Below, in pieces: positions 43,664 to 53,276 of a stretch of DNA of 64,000 bases. The stretch is from Acidocella sp. (GTDB taxonomy: Bacteria > Pseudomonadota > Alphaproteobacteria > Acetobacterales > Acetobacteraceae), in the NCBI GenBank assembly GCA_027308685.1, contig DAIDEE010000007.1, positions 62,001 to 126,000 of the forward strand, written 5' to 3'. Below the pieces are notes generated by a model. The model had not been told where the DNA came from. It saw only the letters and a list, made by a program, of their open reading frames with translations, and did no database searches. A program made the position numbers and the translations under genes. How positions within the stretch are numbered: position 1 is the first letter of the stretch; every line of letters starts with the position of its first letter.

Positions 43664-44500
43664 TTACCGATTGGTCGCGGTGACGACATTAACCGTTGCT
43701 GGCAGTTTGATACCGTGAGGACCATCAAACTGCGCCAACGCGGTGCTGATTTCCTCGCGTAGGATTTGCCGGGTGGCTTCATCGGCCTGTTTCTCATCCG
43801 TCAGCGCACCAGAGGGGCCAAGCAGGCAGGCAATTTGCGCTTCTTCGGTAAGATTTTTCCCAATGATCGGCACCGGCGTTGGGGTAACCGCGATATCGGA
43901 ATATCCAGCCCGGGTTAAAATCTCAGCAACATAACCAGCATCGGCAAAAGCCATCGGGCCAGGCGCACGCGCTGGTCGCTCCTCAGGATATCCCAACCGC
44001 TGGGCAACCAGTTGAAACGGAATGTTCCAATGCGGGTTTTCATCCAGCGTTGCCCAACACACGAAGCACACCCTGCCACCAGGAACCAGTGCTGCGCGTA
44101 AGTTTGTGAAAGCCGCCACCGGGTCGCCAAAAAACATCACTCCGAAACGCGAGGCAAGAACATTAAATTTTGCCGCGTCGAACTGAAAAGTCTGGGCGTC
44201 GGCCAATAAAAAATCCAAGCGCGGAATTCCTGCGCCACGCTGCCGCGCCACGTTGAGCATCGGTGTTGAGATATCGATCCCGGTGACGTGGCCTTCAGGC
44301 CCGGCTTTGTCGGCGAAGCAGAAGGTCGTCGGCCCCATGCCGCACCCGATATCAAGCACGCGCTCGCCTGGTTTTACATCAGCTTGCGTGACCAGCAGGT
44401 CGGTGATGGCGGTAAACCGTGAGTCCATTTCATCGCCAACTTTGACCCATTTGGGGCCGGCGACTTCATTCCAGTAAGTGAATTGCTTTTCGTTTGCCAT
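43664..44500 (-). CDS. Class I SAM-dependent methyltransferase
   Basis: A 278-residue methyltransferase with motif I VLDIGCGMGPTTFCFA, the acidic motif II end GIDIS, and the post-motif LLADAQTFQF. The C-terminal part is unlike well-known families, so the substrate is unknown. The stop of the ChrA gene lies 1 bp upstream on the same strand, so it is the tail of the his-HIT-chrA run. Confidence 0.82.
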   Translation of the reverse strand: MANEKQFTYWNEVAGPKWVKVGDEMDSRFTAITDLLVTQADVKPGERVLDIGCGMGPTTFCFADKAGPEGHVTGIDISTPMLNVARQRGAGIPRLDFLLADAQTFQFDAAKFNVLASRFGVMFFGDPVAAFTNLRAALVPGGRVCFVCWATLDENPHWNIPFQLVAQRLGYPEERPARAPGPMAFADAGYVAEILTRAGYSDIAVTPTPVPIIGKNLTEEAQIACLLGPSGALTDEKQADEATRQILREEISTALAQFDGPHGIKLPATVNVVTATNR

Positions 44501-44501
44501 A

Positions 44502-45671
44502 TTAGATCAATACCGTAGTCATCGCGCAAATACCAACCACTAAAAGGGGTGACATATTGCGGAGCATCAGAGCCCAGCACGCGGCCAAAACAATCAATAA
44601 ATCATAAATACTATGCATACTGCCGAGCGTGATGAGGTTGATCAACGCAAACCCCAACATACCAACCACAATCGCGTTCAACCCGCGCATGGTCATCACC
44701 ACGTCCAGCCTATGCCGGAGTCCATGCCAGAATGGCAATATCCCGGCCACCAGCAACAGGCCCGGCAGAAATATCGCAACTAATGAAATGCCAGCCCCCA
44801 CCCAGCTTGATGATGCCGTTGTCGCGACCGCCCCCAAATAGGCCGCAAATGTGAAAAGCGGTCCTGGCATGGCTTGCGCTGCGCCATAACCAGCCAAAAA
44901 TAATTTTGGGTTTACCCATCCGGGTAACACAATGGCGTCGTTAAGAAGGGGCAGCACCACATGACCGCCGCCAAATACCAGGGCTCCGGTCCGATAAAAG
45001 GCGTTGAATAGGCCCCAGTTGCCGGAGGCTGGTGATGTCAGTGTTATTACCAAAATCACAAGGAAGCCGCCGAAACACGTAATTCCAACCTTATGCGACA
45101 ATTTAAAGCCGGGTGCCGTCATTTCCGCTAGAGGGTTGGCTGGTCGGTCCAGCAGATAGCGCCCCACCAAACCGCCGAGGCCCAGCGCAACAATCTGTCC
45201 CTCGGTGCCAGGTAAAAGAGTGACGACCAGCAGCCCGATGACCGCCAATGTCCGGCAGGAAAAGTCACGGCACAGGCTGTTGGCCATGACCCACACCGCT
45301 TGCGCCACGACCGCCAGTGCGGCCAATTGCAGCCCATGCAGAAACCGCAGGCCAACCGGCGAAGCCTCCAGTCGCCCGGCATTCAAGGCGATGACAAACA
45401 TTACTAAGGCTGAGGGCAGAGTAAATCCGACCCATGCCGCCAGTCCACCTAGCCAGCCAGCCCGTAAAAGACCTATCCCGAAGCCCGTCTGGCTTGACCC
45501 TGGCCCCGGCAGAAACTGGCATAGTGCGATTAAGGAGGCATAGTCTGAGTCACGCAGCCAGCCGCGCTTTTTAACAAACTCACGTTGAAAATAGCCCAAA
45601 TGTGCAACGGGGCCACCAAAACAGGTGAAGCCGAGCTTAAGGAAGACCCAGAAGACTTCCAGAGCCAACAT
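44502..45671 (-). CDS. Chromate transporter family protein (ChrA, two CHR domains)
   Basis: A 389-residue inner-membrane protein with two related halves. The N-terminal CHR domain has KLGFTCFGGPVAHLGYFQREFV and LCQFLPGPGSSQTGFGIGLL; the C-terminal one has RTGALVFGGGHVVLPLL and AQAMPGPLFTFAAYLGA. Bidomain CHR proteins export chromate, though many members act on other anions. Its ATG overlaps the HIT gene stop by 1 bp. Whether it confers chromate resistance here is not shown. Confidence 0.9.
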   Translation of the reverse strand: MLALEVFWVFLKLGFTCFGGPVAHLGYFQREFVKKRGWLRDSDYASLIALCQFLPGPGSSQTGFGIGLLRAGWLGGLAAWVGFTLPSALVMFVIALNAGRLEASPVGLRFLHGLQLAALAVVAQAVWVMANSLCRDFSCRTLAVIGLLVVTLLPGTEGQIVALGLGGLVGRYLLDRPANPLAEMTAPGFKLSHKVGITCFGGFLVILVITLTSPASGNWGLFNAFYRTGALVFGGGHVVLPLLNDAIVLPGWVNPKLFLAGYGAAQAMPGPLFTFAAYLGAVATTASSSWVGAGISLVAIFLPGLLLVAGILPFWHGLRHRLDVVMTMRGLNAIVVGMLGFALINLITLGSMHSIYDLLIVLAACWALMLRNMSPLLVVGICAMTTVLI

Positions 45672-46057
45672 TAATCCCGGCTCGGTGCCAGCATCGTGCC
45701 AAGTTTACGGCCACCCAGAATATGAACATGATAATGGGGTACTTCCTGGTGGCTATCCCAGCCCATGTTAGCAATTAAACGATAGCCGGTTTTTTCAAGC
45801 GCCAGCTTTTGCGCCACGAACGCAATAGCGCGGTTGAAACCACATGCCAGTTCAGCCGGTGCATTGCTGCCGAAATCAGCAAAGCTGACGTATTTTCCCT
45901 TGGGAATGACCAATGCATGAACGGGCGCTTGTGGTCTTATGTCATGAAAAGCGAGCGCGTGTTCGTCCTCATGGATTTTACGGCAGGGAATTTCGCCGCG
46001 CAAAATTTTGGCGAAGATGTTGTTATCATCATAGGGAGGCAAACCGCTGACGACCAT
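45671..46057 (-). CDS. HIT-domain nucleotide-binding protein
   Basis: A 128-residue HIT protein with the histidine triad in HYHVHILGG (His-x-His-x-His) near the C-terminus and the N-terminal FAKILRGEIPC block. It hydrolyses purine nucleoside phosphoramidates or adenylated small molecules. The start at 46057 has AAGGAG 7 bases upstream; the in-frame start at 46129 would overlap hisE and add 24 residues. Following hisE is common in this group. Confidence 0.92.
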   Translation of the reverse strand: MVVSGLPPYDDNNIFAKILRGEIPCRKIHEDEHALAFHDIRPQAPVHALVIPKGKYVSFADFGSNAPAELACGFNRAIAFVAQKLALEKTGYRLIANMGWDSHQEVPHYHVHILGGRKLGTMLAPSRD

Positions 46058-46067
46058 GACGCGCTCC

Positions 46068-46556
46068 TTAGGGTATTTTGGTTGTGGCAACGGCCTTGTA
46101 AACGGGTTTACGGGCGGCCTTCTCGGCAATTCCGCTTACTCCCTCACGGCGGGCAAGCTCTGCCCATATCTGCTCAGGCCGCAGTCCGGCATCAACCCAT
46201 AGCACCAACAGATGGTAGAGCACGTCGGCACTCTCACCAATTAATGCGCTACGTTGCCCGCTGACGGCTTCGATCAGGCACTCAACGGCCTCTTCCCCAA
46301 ATTTCTGCGCGATTTTAGCGGTGCCGCGGGACAGTAATCGGGCGGAGTGACTGAGAGCGGGGTCAGAATTTTTGCGCGAGAGAACAGTGCCCCAAAGCCG
46401 GTCCAGCACGCGCGCATCAATTGAAGCACTGGGGGGTGGGATGGTTTGGGCCGATGCTTTGCTTGCCGCTTTAGTCTTCGGCTTCACTTTGGCTTTCACC
46501 TTTTCCTTGACTTTCGCCTTAGCCGGAGAAGAGGATTTTAGAGGTTTCTTGGCCAT
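46068..46556 (-). CDS. hisE: Phosphoribosyl-ATP pyrophosphatase HisE with Lys/Ala-rich N-terminal tail
   Basis: A 162-residue protein. Residues about 45-150 form the HisE domain ([31 protein letters not shown]), which hydrolyses PR-ATP in histidine synthesis. The first 40 residues are an unusual Lys/Ala/Pro-rich, low-complexity extension that most HisE proteins lack. The Met used here opens that tail and no later in-frame start is evident before the domain. It lies 18 bp after hisF. Confidence 0.9.
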   Translation of the reverse strand: MAKKPLKSSSPAKAKVKEKVKAKVKPKTKAASKASAQTIPPPSASIDARVLDRLWGTVLSRKNSDPALSHSARLLSRGTAKIAQKFGEEAVECLIEAVSGQRSALIGESADVLYHLLVLWVDAGLRPEQIWAELARREGVSGIAEKAARKPVYKAVATTKIP

Positions 46557-46574
46557 TTATAATCAAAATTTCCT

Positions 46575-47348
46575 TTACGCCGCTATGGATCGCGCCTTGC
46601 GAATCGGCAGATGCGCGTGGCCTAAGGCTAGCTTAACGTCATCTATCTTAAATGTGCCAAAATGGAAGACACTGGCCGCTAGTAATCCGGTTGCCCCAGC
46701 CTTAGCGCCCTCGACAAAATGTTCGAGCGTTCCTACCCCGCCAGACGCGATTACAGGCAGTCTTACCGCGCTGCAAACGGCTCTCAACAGGTCTAAGTCG
46801 AACCCCTTACCGGTGCCGTCGCGGTCCATTGATGTTAGCAATATTTCGCCGGCACCCAATTCGGCCATCTGTTTGGCCCAATCAATCACATCCAGGCCGG
46901 TATTCTGGCGACCGCCGTGAGAAAAAACCTCCCATTTGCCTGGCGTGGATTGGCGGGCGTCGATGGCCACCACAACGCATTGGCTGCCAAATTTCTGCGC
47001 CGCTTCAGCCACCAGTTCGGGGCGGGTGATGGCAGCCGAGTTGATGCTGCATTTATCAGCCCCGGCTAATAACAACCGCCGAATGTCTGTCACTGAGCGG
47101 ATGCCGCCGCCAACGGTGAGGGGTAAAAATATTTTCTCGGCGGTGCGTGCTACCACGTCGAGTATCGTATCGCGGTTGTCGCTGCTGGCGGTGATATCCA
47201 AAAAGGTCAGTTCATCGGCGCCCGCGGCGTCATAAACCACGGCTTGTTCCACCGGATCTCCGGCATCGCGTAGGGAGACAAAATTTACCCCCTTCACCAC
47301 GCGCCCGTCCTTCACATCCAGACACGGAATAACGCGGAGCTTCAACAT
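46575..47348 (-). CDS. hisF: Imidazole glycerol phosphate synthase subunit HisF
   Basis: A 257-residue TIM barrel cyclase with the start [28 protein letters not shown], the catalytic Asp in VVVAIDARQ and [19 protein letters not shown]. It uses ammonia channelled from HisH to make IGP and AICAR. It overlaps hisA by 7 bp. Confidence 0.97.
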   Translation of the reverse strand: MLKLRVIPCLDVKDGRVVKGVNFVSLRDAGDPVEQAVVYDAAGADELTFLDITASSDNRDTILDVVARTAEKIFLPLTVGGGIRSVTDIRRLLLAGADKCSINSAAITRPELVAEAAQKFGSQCVVVAIDARQSTPGKWEVFSHGGRQNTGLDVIDWAKQMAELGAGEILLTSMDRDGTGKGFDLDLLRAVCSAVRLPVIASGGVGTLEHFVEGAKAGATGLLAASVFHFGTFKIDDVKLALGHAHLPIRKARSIAA

Positions 47349-48073
47349 GCGGCCAACGCTTCGGCGGCGTTTAGCCGGCCATCGTACAAAGCCCGACCGA
47401 TGATAGCACCGGAGAGGTTCCGGGTGGTTCGCGCAGCAGCTTTCAGGGCCATGATATCGGCAATACCCGCGACACCGCCGGACGCGATCACAGGTAGCGA
47501 AATCTGGGCTGCCAATGCCGCCGTTTCATCGAGGTTCAGCCCGCTTAACATGCCGTCACGGGCGATATCGGTATAAATAATCGCCGAAATCCCGGCATCT
47601 TGCAGTCGGACCGCCAGATCGGTGGCAGCCAGCGTGGACGTCTCGGCCCAGCCTTCGGTTGCCACCATGCCCCCCCGCGCGTCGATGCCCACCACAATCC
47701 GCCCGGGAAATTTTGCGCCCGCTTCGCGGACCAAGGCTGGGTTTTTGGCTGCCGCACTGCCAAGGATCACCCGATTCACCCCCGCATTCAGCCAGGTTTC
47801 GATACCATTGAGATCACGTATGCCGCCGCCTAGTTGCACCGGTATGGTCACCGCCGCCAAAATCGCGCGGACGGCTTCAGCATTTACAGGTTTGCCGGCG
47901 AAGGCTCCATTCAAATCCACCACATGAACCCATGAAAACCCCATGGCTTCCCATGCCGCAGCTTGTGCGCCGGGGTCCTCCGCATAAATCGTCGCCTGGT
48001 CCATTTCGCCGCGCTTCAGCCGGACGCAGGCGCCGTCCTTCAAGTCGATAGCTGGGTAGAGGGTCAGGGTCAT
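47342..48073 (-). CDS. hisA: ProFAR isomerase HisA
   Basis: A 243-residue TIM barrel enzyme with [18 protein letters not shown], the catalytic Asp near residue 9, [22 protein letters not shown] and [14 protein letters not shown]. It isomerises ProFAR to PRFAR in histidine biosynthesis. Its ATG overlaps the GNAT gene stop (ATGA). Confidence 0.97.
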   Translation of the reverse strand: MTLTLYPAIDLKDGACVRLKRGEMDQATIYAEDPGAQAAAWEAMGFSWVHVVDLNGAFAGKPVNAEAVRAILAAVTIPVQLGGGIRDLNGIETWLNAGVNRVILGSAAAKNPALVREAGAKFPGRIVVGIDARGGMVATEGWAETSTLAATDLAVRLQDAGISAIIYTDIARDGMLSGLNLDETAALAAQISLPVIASGGVAGIADIMALKAAARTTRNLSGAIIGRALYDGRLNAAEALAAC

Positions 48074-48615
48074 TTTGTTAGCCGTTTGTAGTAAAAATGC
48101 CCCTGCACCAAGGCGCCCTTTACCCGCGCATAGGCGGGGTGCGTGCCCCAGCGGGTGAACCCGGCCGATTCGTAAAGTGAAATCGCCGCCGTCTGGGACT
48201 CCCGAACGTCTAAATTCAGGACGTGAAACCCTAATGTCCTGGCTCGCTCCTCGGCCTTTTGGATAATCATCGCCGCCAATCCATGCCCACGGGCATAGGG
48301 GGCTACAAAGTTATGCATGATGCTGGCAGCAAAGGCCTGCGCCTCGTTGTTGCGGGATGGTTTGAGTAATTGGGCTGCGCCATAAATCACGCCGTCCATC
48401 CGGCCAACGATGAGCTCGCGCTCGGGCACCAAAAGTACCCCCCGAAAATATTGTTCCAGTACAGTGGCCTTTGGGGGCTTAACCCAACCGAATCCACCCC
48501 CATCCAAAATCGCTGCGGTGGCGGCTTCGGCAATAGCGTGCACGTCCGCCTCGTCATCGAAGCGGCCAATATGTTCAACGGTCAGCGTCGCGGGTTTGGG
48601 CATATCTTGTTTCAC
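48070..48615 (-). CDS. GNAT N-acetyltransferase inside the his cluster
   Basis: A 181-residue GNAT protein with the acetyl-CoA loop region [22 protein letters not shown] and the C-terminal [17 protein letters not shown] block. It is not a known histidine enzyme; acetyltransferases at this place recur in related genomes but the substrate is unknown. The start is GTG at 48615 (AGAGG 5 bases upstream) or ATG at 48603. A perfect 9-bp hairpin covers the GTG and puts AGAGG in its loop, suggesting translation control. It overlaps hisA by 4 bp. Confidence 0.8.
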   Translation of the reverse strand: MKQDMPKPATLTVEHIGRFDDEADVHAIAEAATAAILDGGGFGWVKPPKATVLEQYFRGVLLVPERELIVGRMDGVIYGAAQLLKPSRNNEAQAFAASIMHNFVAPYARGHGLAAMIIQKAEERARTLGFHVLNLDVRESQTAAISLYESAGFTRWGTHPAYARVKGALVQGHFYYKRLTK

Positions 48616-48636
48616 GGCTGCCTCTTCGCAGCCGTG
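48613..48636 (-). promoter_or_regulatory. Hairpin enclosing the ribosome site and start of the GNAT gene
   Basis: 48613-48621 pairs perfectly with 48628-48636 over 9 bp with a 6-base loop. On the minus-strand RNA the loop holds AGAGG and the stem includes the GTG start at 48615. It could be a weak terminator after hisH or a translational switch; no T run follows. Confidence 0.55.
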
Positions 48637-48674
48637 GCTCCGCTAATCAAGCCATGCCGCATTAAACTTCGGAA

Positions 48675-49310
48675 TTACGGGTTCCAGGTGAGGAAATTGC
48701 GTAAAATCTGGATGCCCACATCCTGGCTTTTTTCAACATGGAACTGGGTTCCAGCCCGGTTGCCTTTGGCCACCATGGCAACCACCGGGCCGCCATAATC
48801 CGTACTGGCAATAATATCAGCCGGTTCACCGCCCGTGAGGGCGAAGGAATGTACAAAATAGGCATGGTCGCCAGGTAGCAGCTTATCGAGCAAATGGTGC
48901 GCGCCTGGTGTGAACGCCAGCTCATTCCAGCCCATATGCGGCAGCCGCAACGATTCAGTGGGAAGTGCTGCAATGTCTCCGGTAATCCAGCCGAAACCAG
49001 GGGTGATCTGGTGCTCAAGCCCGCGTGTGGCCATTAATTGCATCCCCACGCAGATCCCAAGGAAAGGGGCCCCGGCAGCAACTCGCGCCATCATCGCTTC
49101 TTGCAGGCCATCAAAGCTACCAAGGCCCGCCGCGCAATCAGCGAAGGCGCCTTGTCCAGGCAGAACAATCCGGTCAGCCTTGCGCACAATTTCTGGGTTG
49201 GAGGTAACGCGGATATCAGACGTAATATTTTGCCGTTCCGCTGCCAAAGCCAAACCACGTGCCGCCGAAGCTAAATTGCCGCTACCATAATCAATAACAG
49301 CGATGAGCAA
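48675..49310 (-). CDS. hisH: Imidazole glycerol phosphate synthase subunit HisH
   Basis: A 211-residue class I glutamine amidotransferase with the nucleophile Cys in FLGICVGMQLMATRGLEH, the PGQGAFADC oxyanion region and the catalytic His/Glu segment YFVHSFALTGG. It supplies ammonia to HisF. It begins directly after the hisB stop without a gap. Confidence 0.95.
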   Translation of the reverse strand: MLIAVIDYGSGNLASAARGLALAAERQNITSDIRVTSNPEIVRKADRIVLPGQGAFADCAAGLGSFDGLQEAMMARVAAGAPFLGICVGMQLMATRGLEHQITPGFGWITGDIAALPTESLRLPHMGWNELAFTPGAHHLLDKLLPGDHAYFVHSFALTGGEPADIIASTDYGGPVVAMVAKGNRAGTQFHVEKSQDVGIQILRNFLTWNP

Positions 49311-49901
49311 TTACAGGCTGCCTTTGGTAGAAGGTATCTCGCCCGCGACGCGCGGCTCGATAGCCACCGCCATTTTCAGCGCCCGCCCCATTGCCTTGAA
49401 CGCCGCCTCTGCCACATGGTGGGCATTGGTGCCGGCCTTTTGCACAATGTGCATTGTCATCAAGCCATTGCCCGCGAACGCCCGGGAAAATTCTTCAAAT
49501 AGCTGTGTGTCCATCTCACCCAGCATTGGGCGTGGAAACTCAACGCTCCAACTCAAATGAGCGCGGCCCGACAAATCTACCACTGCTTCAACCAGCGCTT
49601 CATCCATCGGCACAATGGCCTGGCCAAACCGGGTAATGCCGCGTTTATCGCCCAAAGCCTTGGCAAAAGCCTGGCCCAGCACGATGCCGACATCTTCCAC
49701 GGTATGGTGCGCGTCGATATGCAGATCGCCCGTCGCGGCCACTTTCAGGTCGAATAGCCCATGGCGGGTGAAGGCGGTGAGCATGTGGTCGAAGAACCCA
49801 ACCCCGGTGGCGATCTCGGCCTTGCCGGTGCCATCGAGGTTCAAAGCCAACGAAATATTGGTTTCGCTGGTCTTGCGGGTGATATCGGCGGTGCGGCTCA
49901 A
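49311..49901 (-). CDS. hisB: Imidazoleglycerol-phosphate dehydratase HisB (IGPD only)
   Basis: A 196-residue dehydratase with the two metal-binding blocks GVGFFDHMLTAFTRHG and IDAHHTVEDVGIVLGQA, and a second pair GLMTMHIVQKAGTNAHHVAEA. It lacks the phosphatase domain of enterobacterial HisB. The only start giving a normal length is TTG at 49901, overlapping the secB stop as TTGA; upstream in-frame starts lie inside secB. This coupling is unusual. Confidence 0.92.
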   Translation of the reverse strand: MSRTADITRKTSETNISLALNLDGTGKAEIATGVGFFDHMLTAFTRHGLFDLKVAATGDLHIDAHHTVEDVGIVLGQAFAKALGDKRGITRFGQAIVPMDEALVEAVVDLSGRAHLSWSVEFPRPMLGEMDTQLFEEFSRAFAGNGLMTMHIVQKAGTNAHHVAEAAFKAMGRALKMAVAIEPRVAGEIPSTKGSL

Positions 49902-50392
49902 GCGTTCGCCACCGTTTTCATGTTCTGGGCGGCGCGGGCCTGCCACAAACCAACAAAGTCGATCGGGCCCAGCATCACTGGCGGAAAACCGCCATCGCGG
50001 GTCACGTCGGCCAGAATGTTGCGGGCAAACGGGAACAGCAGGCGCGGGCATTCAACCAGCAAAATCGGTTCCTGCTGGTTCTCGGGGATGCCGTTCAGGG
50101 TGAAAATTCCGGCATAGGCAATGTCAGCGATAAACACGACCATTGGCTTATCATCAGCCTTGGCGCCTTCTGCTGGCGGCATGGTTGCCTCGGCGCGGGC
50201 GGCCAGAGTGACCTCAAATACGGTCTGGTCTTCCTCAAGTTTGCGCACTTGCACATCGAGGTTGATATTCACCAGCGGCGCCGAGCGCAAAACTGTATAG
50301 ATGGCCGGCGCATTGGGCACTTCGAAAGATAGGTCTTTGGTGTATTGAATATTCAGGACAAGTGGCGCAACGGCCGGTGCGGCTTCAGACAT
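49898..50392 (-). CDS. secB: Protein-export chaperone SecB
   Basis: A 164-residue tetrameric chaperone that keeps preproteins unfolded for SecA. The family blocks are VLNIQYTKDLSFEVPNAP, LEEDQTVFEVTLAARAE, and near the C-terminus LLFPFARNILADVTRDGGFPPVMLGPIDF. It is the first gene before the his cluster and is divergent from argC. Confidence 0.96.
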   Translation of the reverse strand: MSEAAPAVAPLVLNIQYTKDLSFEVPNAPAIYTVLRSAPLVNINLDVQVRKLEEDQTVFEVTLAARAEATMPPAEGAKADDKPMVVFIADIAYAGIFTLNGIPENQQEPILLVECPRLLFPFARNILADVTRDGGFPPVMLGPIDFVGLWQARAAQNMKTVANA

Positions 50393-50466
50393 GAATGGTT
50401 TCCCTGGTATAAGTTCTGGGACCGCCTAGCACGGCAGGTGTATCGTTGCCAGTATCGGAGAAAAGA

Positions 50467-51417
50467 ATGGCGAGACTGTTCATAGACGGCGAGGCGGGTA
50501 CCACGGGCTTGGGTATCCGTGAGCGCATGCTGCGGCTGGCTGGCATTGAGCTGATCAGCTTGTCTGATGCTGACCGCAAGGACGAGCGGGCCAGGCTGGA
50601 TGCCATGCGGTCAGCCGATTTGGTGGTGCTGTGCCTACCTGATGAGGCCGCCCGCCATGCCGTTGCAATGGTGGAATCACTCGGAGACTCTGGCCCTAAG
50701 CTGCTGGACGCGAGCTCTGTGCACCGGGTGTTGCCGGGCTGGGTGTATGGTTTCTCGGAACTTTCAGCAACTCAACCCGCGGCCATCGCCAGTGCGAAAA
50801 AGGTTTCCAACCCTGGTTGCTATGCCACCGGCGCGATTGCACTGCTGCGCCCGCTGATCGATGCGGGCATCATTACCCCTGACCATGATATCAGCATCAA
50901 TGCCATTTCGGGCTATTCCGGTGGCGGCAAGGCCATGATTGCCGCCCATGAAGCCGATGACGGCCCAGCTTTTGAGCTTTATGCGCTGGGCCTGGCTCAT
51001 AAGCATGTGCCGGAGATTATCAGCTATGGCGGGCTGTCTCGCCGCCCCATTTTTGTGCCATCGGTCGGGCATTTCCGGCAAGGCATGCTGGTTTCAATCC
51101 CTCTGTTCCTCGACCGTTTGCCAAGCCGGCCAAGTGGCCATGAAATTGTTGAAGCTTATCATGAACGTTTTGCCGGTACTCTGCGGGTCCGCCCGCCCGC
51201 TGGTATCAGTGCTGCCGAAATTGAGCCGCAGGCCCGCAATAATACCGACCTCATGGATATTTTCGTTTGTGCGAACTCGGTGCATGATCATGCCGTTCTA
51301 ATCGCCCGGTTGGATAATCTCGGCAAAGGCGCCTCGGGTGCCGCCGTTCAGAATATTGCTTTGATGCTCGGTCTGCCTGACCCTCTGGCCTCACACAAGG
51401 AACTTCACCATGCCTGA
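50467..51417 (+). CDS. argC: N-acetyl-gamma-glutamyl-phosphate reductase (short type)
   Basis: A 316-residue NADPH enzyme of arginine/ornithine synthesis. The dinucleotide site is FIDGEAGTTGLGIRERM, and the catalytic Cys118 lies in VSNPGCYATGAI. The length and sequence indicate the shorter type 2 enzyme. The ATG at 50467 has GGAG 8 bases upstream; an in-frame ATG at 50446 adds seven residues. Its last 8 bp overlap the carbonic anhydrase gene. Confidence 0.94.
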   Translation: MARLFIDGEAGTTGLGIRERMLRLAGIELISLSDADRKDERARLDAMRSADLVVLCLPDEAARHAVAMVESLGDSGPKLLDASSVHRVLPGWVYGFSELSATQPAAIASAKKVSNPGCYATGAIALLRPLIDAGIITPDHDISINAISGYSGGGKAMIAAHEADDGPAFELYALGLAHKHVPEIISYGGLSRRPIFVPSVGHFRQGMLVSIPLFLDRLPSRPSGHEIVEAYHERFAGTLRVRPPAGISAAEIEPQARNNTDLMDIFVCANSVHDHAVLIARLDNLGKGASGAAVQNIALMLGLPDPLASHKELHHA

Positions 51418-51964
51418 CACTCATGCCCCCGCTAAACTCGGCGGACTGGTTTATCCGTTCAACGGCGTTTGGCCCACGATTCACCCAACCGCCTGGGTTG
51501 CGCCCACCGCCGTGCTCATCGGCGACGTGCGGGTGGGACCGGAGGCGAGCATTTGGTTTAATTGTGTTCTACGCGGTGATACCAACCCCATCATCGTCGG
51601 AGCCCGCTCCAATATTCAGGACGGCACCATCATTCATGTCGACCATGGTGAGAATTTCACTGACATCGGTGACGATGTCACGATAGGTCATGCCGCCATT
51701 ATCCACGCCTGCAAACTTCGCAACCGCGCGTTCGTGGGTATGGGCGCCACCATTCTGGACGGCGCAATCATCGAAGAAGCTGGCCTCATTGGCGCCCGTG
51801 GCCTCCTCGGCCCCGGCAAGCGGATTGGTCCGCAGGAACTATGGGCTGGTGCGCCCGCCCGCCTCGTCCGCGTTATGAGCGATGAAGAACGCGCTCGCTG
51901 GGACGAAACTGTTCCGCACTACGTTGGCCTCGCTAACCAATACCGTACCGCGATAATCAAATAG
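51410..51964 (+). CDS. Gamma-class carbonic anhydrase-like protein
   Basis: A 184-residue left-handed beta-helix (hexapeptide repeat) protein with the metal ligand His residues in TIIHVDHGENF and VTIGHAAIIHACKL. It resembles Cam/PaaY/YrdA proteins. The stop is followed by a strong hairpin that probably terminates transcription. Carbonic anhydrase activity is not shown; many relatives are structural or inactive. It overlaps argC by 8 bp. Confidence 0.88.
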   Translation: MPDTHAPAKLGGLVYPFNGVWPTIHPTAWVAPTAVLIGDVRVGPEASIWFNCVLRGDTNPIIVGARSNIQDGTIIHVDHGENFTDIGDDVTIGHAAIIHACKLRNRAFVGMGATILDGAIIEEAGLIGARGLLGPGKRIGPQELWAGAPARLVRVMSDEERARWDETVPHYVGLANQYRTAIIK

Positions 51965-51976
51965 AGTTGGAAGGGT

Positions 51977-52007
51977 TAAGGTCAAAGGGAAGCTCCCCTT
52001 GACCTTA
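51977..52007. terminator. Bidirectional terminator between carbonic anhydrase and recA
   Basis: 51977-51989 pairs with 51995-52007 (TAAGGTCAA then GGG against CCC then TTGACCTTA), 12 bp with one mismatch and a 5-base loop. It sits between two convergent genes and is nearly symmetric, so it can serve both strands. No long T run follows on either strand. Confidence 0.75.
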
Positions 52008-52018
52008 CGCCCCCTCAC

Positions 52019-53083
52019 TCAGTCAGCCGCCTCGGCTTCGCTGTCGGTGTCGCTTTCGGGGGCGACCATCAGGGCTTCGGCTACCACGGCTGATTGATCG
52101 CGGATGCGTTTTTCGATGGCGTCGGACATTGCGGGATGGTCGCGCAGGAATTGTTTGGCGTTTTCCCGGCCCTGGCCGATGCGCTGGCTGTCATAGCTGA
52201 ACCAGGCACCGGATTTCTCGACCACGTTGGCTTTGACGCCGAGGTCGATGAGCTCACCAACCTTACTGATGCCTTCACCGAACATGATGTCGAACTCGAT
52301 TTGCCGGAACGGTGGGGCGAGCTTGTTCTTTACCACTTTCACGCGGGTATGATTGCCGGTAACTTCCTCGCGGTCCTTGATCGACCCGATCCGGCGGATT
52401 TCCATCCGGATCGAGGCGTAGAATTTCAGAGCGTTACCACCTGTGGTTGTTTCCGGGTTGCCAAACATCACGCCGATTTTCAGACGGATCTGGTTGAGAA
52501 AAATCAACATGGTGTTGCTGCGCGAGACTGAGCCGGTGATTTTGCGCAAAGCCTGGCTCATCAGGCGAGCATGCAGGCCAACGTGCGTATCGCCCATTTC
52601 GCCTTCAAGTTCAGCGCGCGGTACCAGAGCAGCCACCGAGTCGATGACCAAAACATCAATTGAACCGGAGCGCACCAGAGTATCGGCGATCTCCAATCCT
52701 TGTTCGCCAGTGTCGGGCTGGCTGATGAGAAGGTTATCCACATCCACTCCCAACTTGCGGGCATAGGTCGGGTCAAGTGCGTGCTCGGCATCGATAAAGG
52801 CACAGACCCCGCCGCGTTTTTGCGCTTCGGCGATCGCGTGCAACGCGAGGGTCGTTTTGCCAGAGCTCTCCGGGCCGTAAATTTCAATGACCCGACCGCG
52901 CGGCAGGCCGCCGATGCCGAGTGCCAAATCCAGCCCGAGAGAGCCAGATGAAATCACGTCGAACGCTTCGCCGGTGCCTTTTGAGCCCATCCGCATGATG
53001 GAGCCTTTGCCAAAGGCACGTTCGATCTGTGCCATCGCGGCGTCGAGTGCCTTATTTTTTTCGGGGTCGAGTTTTTTAGCCAT
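52019..53083 (-). CDS. recA: Recombinase RecA
   Basis: A 354-residue recombinase with Walker [21 protein letters not shown], the Walker [16 protein letters not shown] region, and loop L2 [21 protein letters not shown]. The start at 53083 has GGAGG 6 bases upstream; the in-frame start at 53158 adds 25 unrelated residues. It promotes strand exchange and LexA cleavage. A perfect SOS box lies about 195 bp upstream. Confidence 0.98.
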   Translation of the reverse strand: MAKKLDPEKNKALDAAMAQIERAFGKGSIMRMGSKGTGEAFDVISSGSLGLDLALGIGGLPRGRVIEIYGPESSGKTTLALHAIAEAQKRGGVCAFIDAEHALDPTYARKLGVDVDNLLISQPDTGEQGLEIADTLVRSGSIDVLVIDSVAALVPRAELEGEMGDTHVGLHARLMSQALRKITGSVSRSNTMLIFLNQIRLKIGVMFGNPETTTGGNALKFYASIRMEIRRIGSIKDREEVTGNHTRVKVVKNKLAPPFRQIEFDIMFGEGISKVGELIDLGVKANVVEKSGAWFSYDSQRIGQGRENAKQFLRDHPAMSDAIEKRIRDQSAVVAEALMVAPESDTDSEAEAAD

Positions 53084-53276
53084 TGTTACCTCCGGTGCGT
53101 CCGACACCGATTCAACGGCTGCCAAACGGCGTCTTGATGCTGTAGGAGATACAACCATAACGTGTTCCGATCAAATTGCTAAGGGCCAATTTTTGTGCGC
53201 GAATCGAGCACATAAAGAAGGCTGTCACGAGAGGAACAAATTAGCAACAGAAAAAGAAGCAGTTTGTTAATAAATT

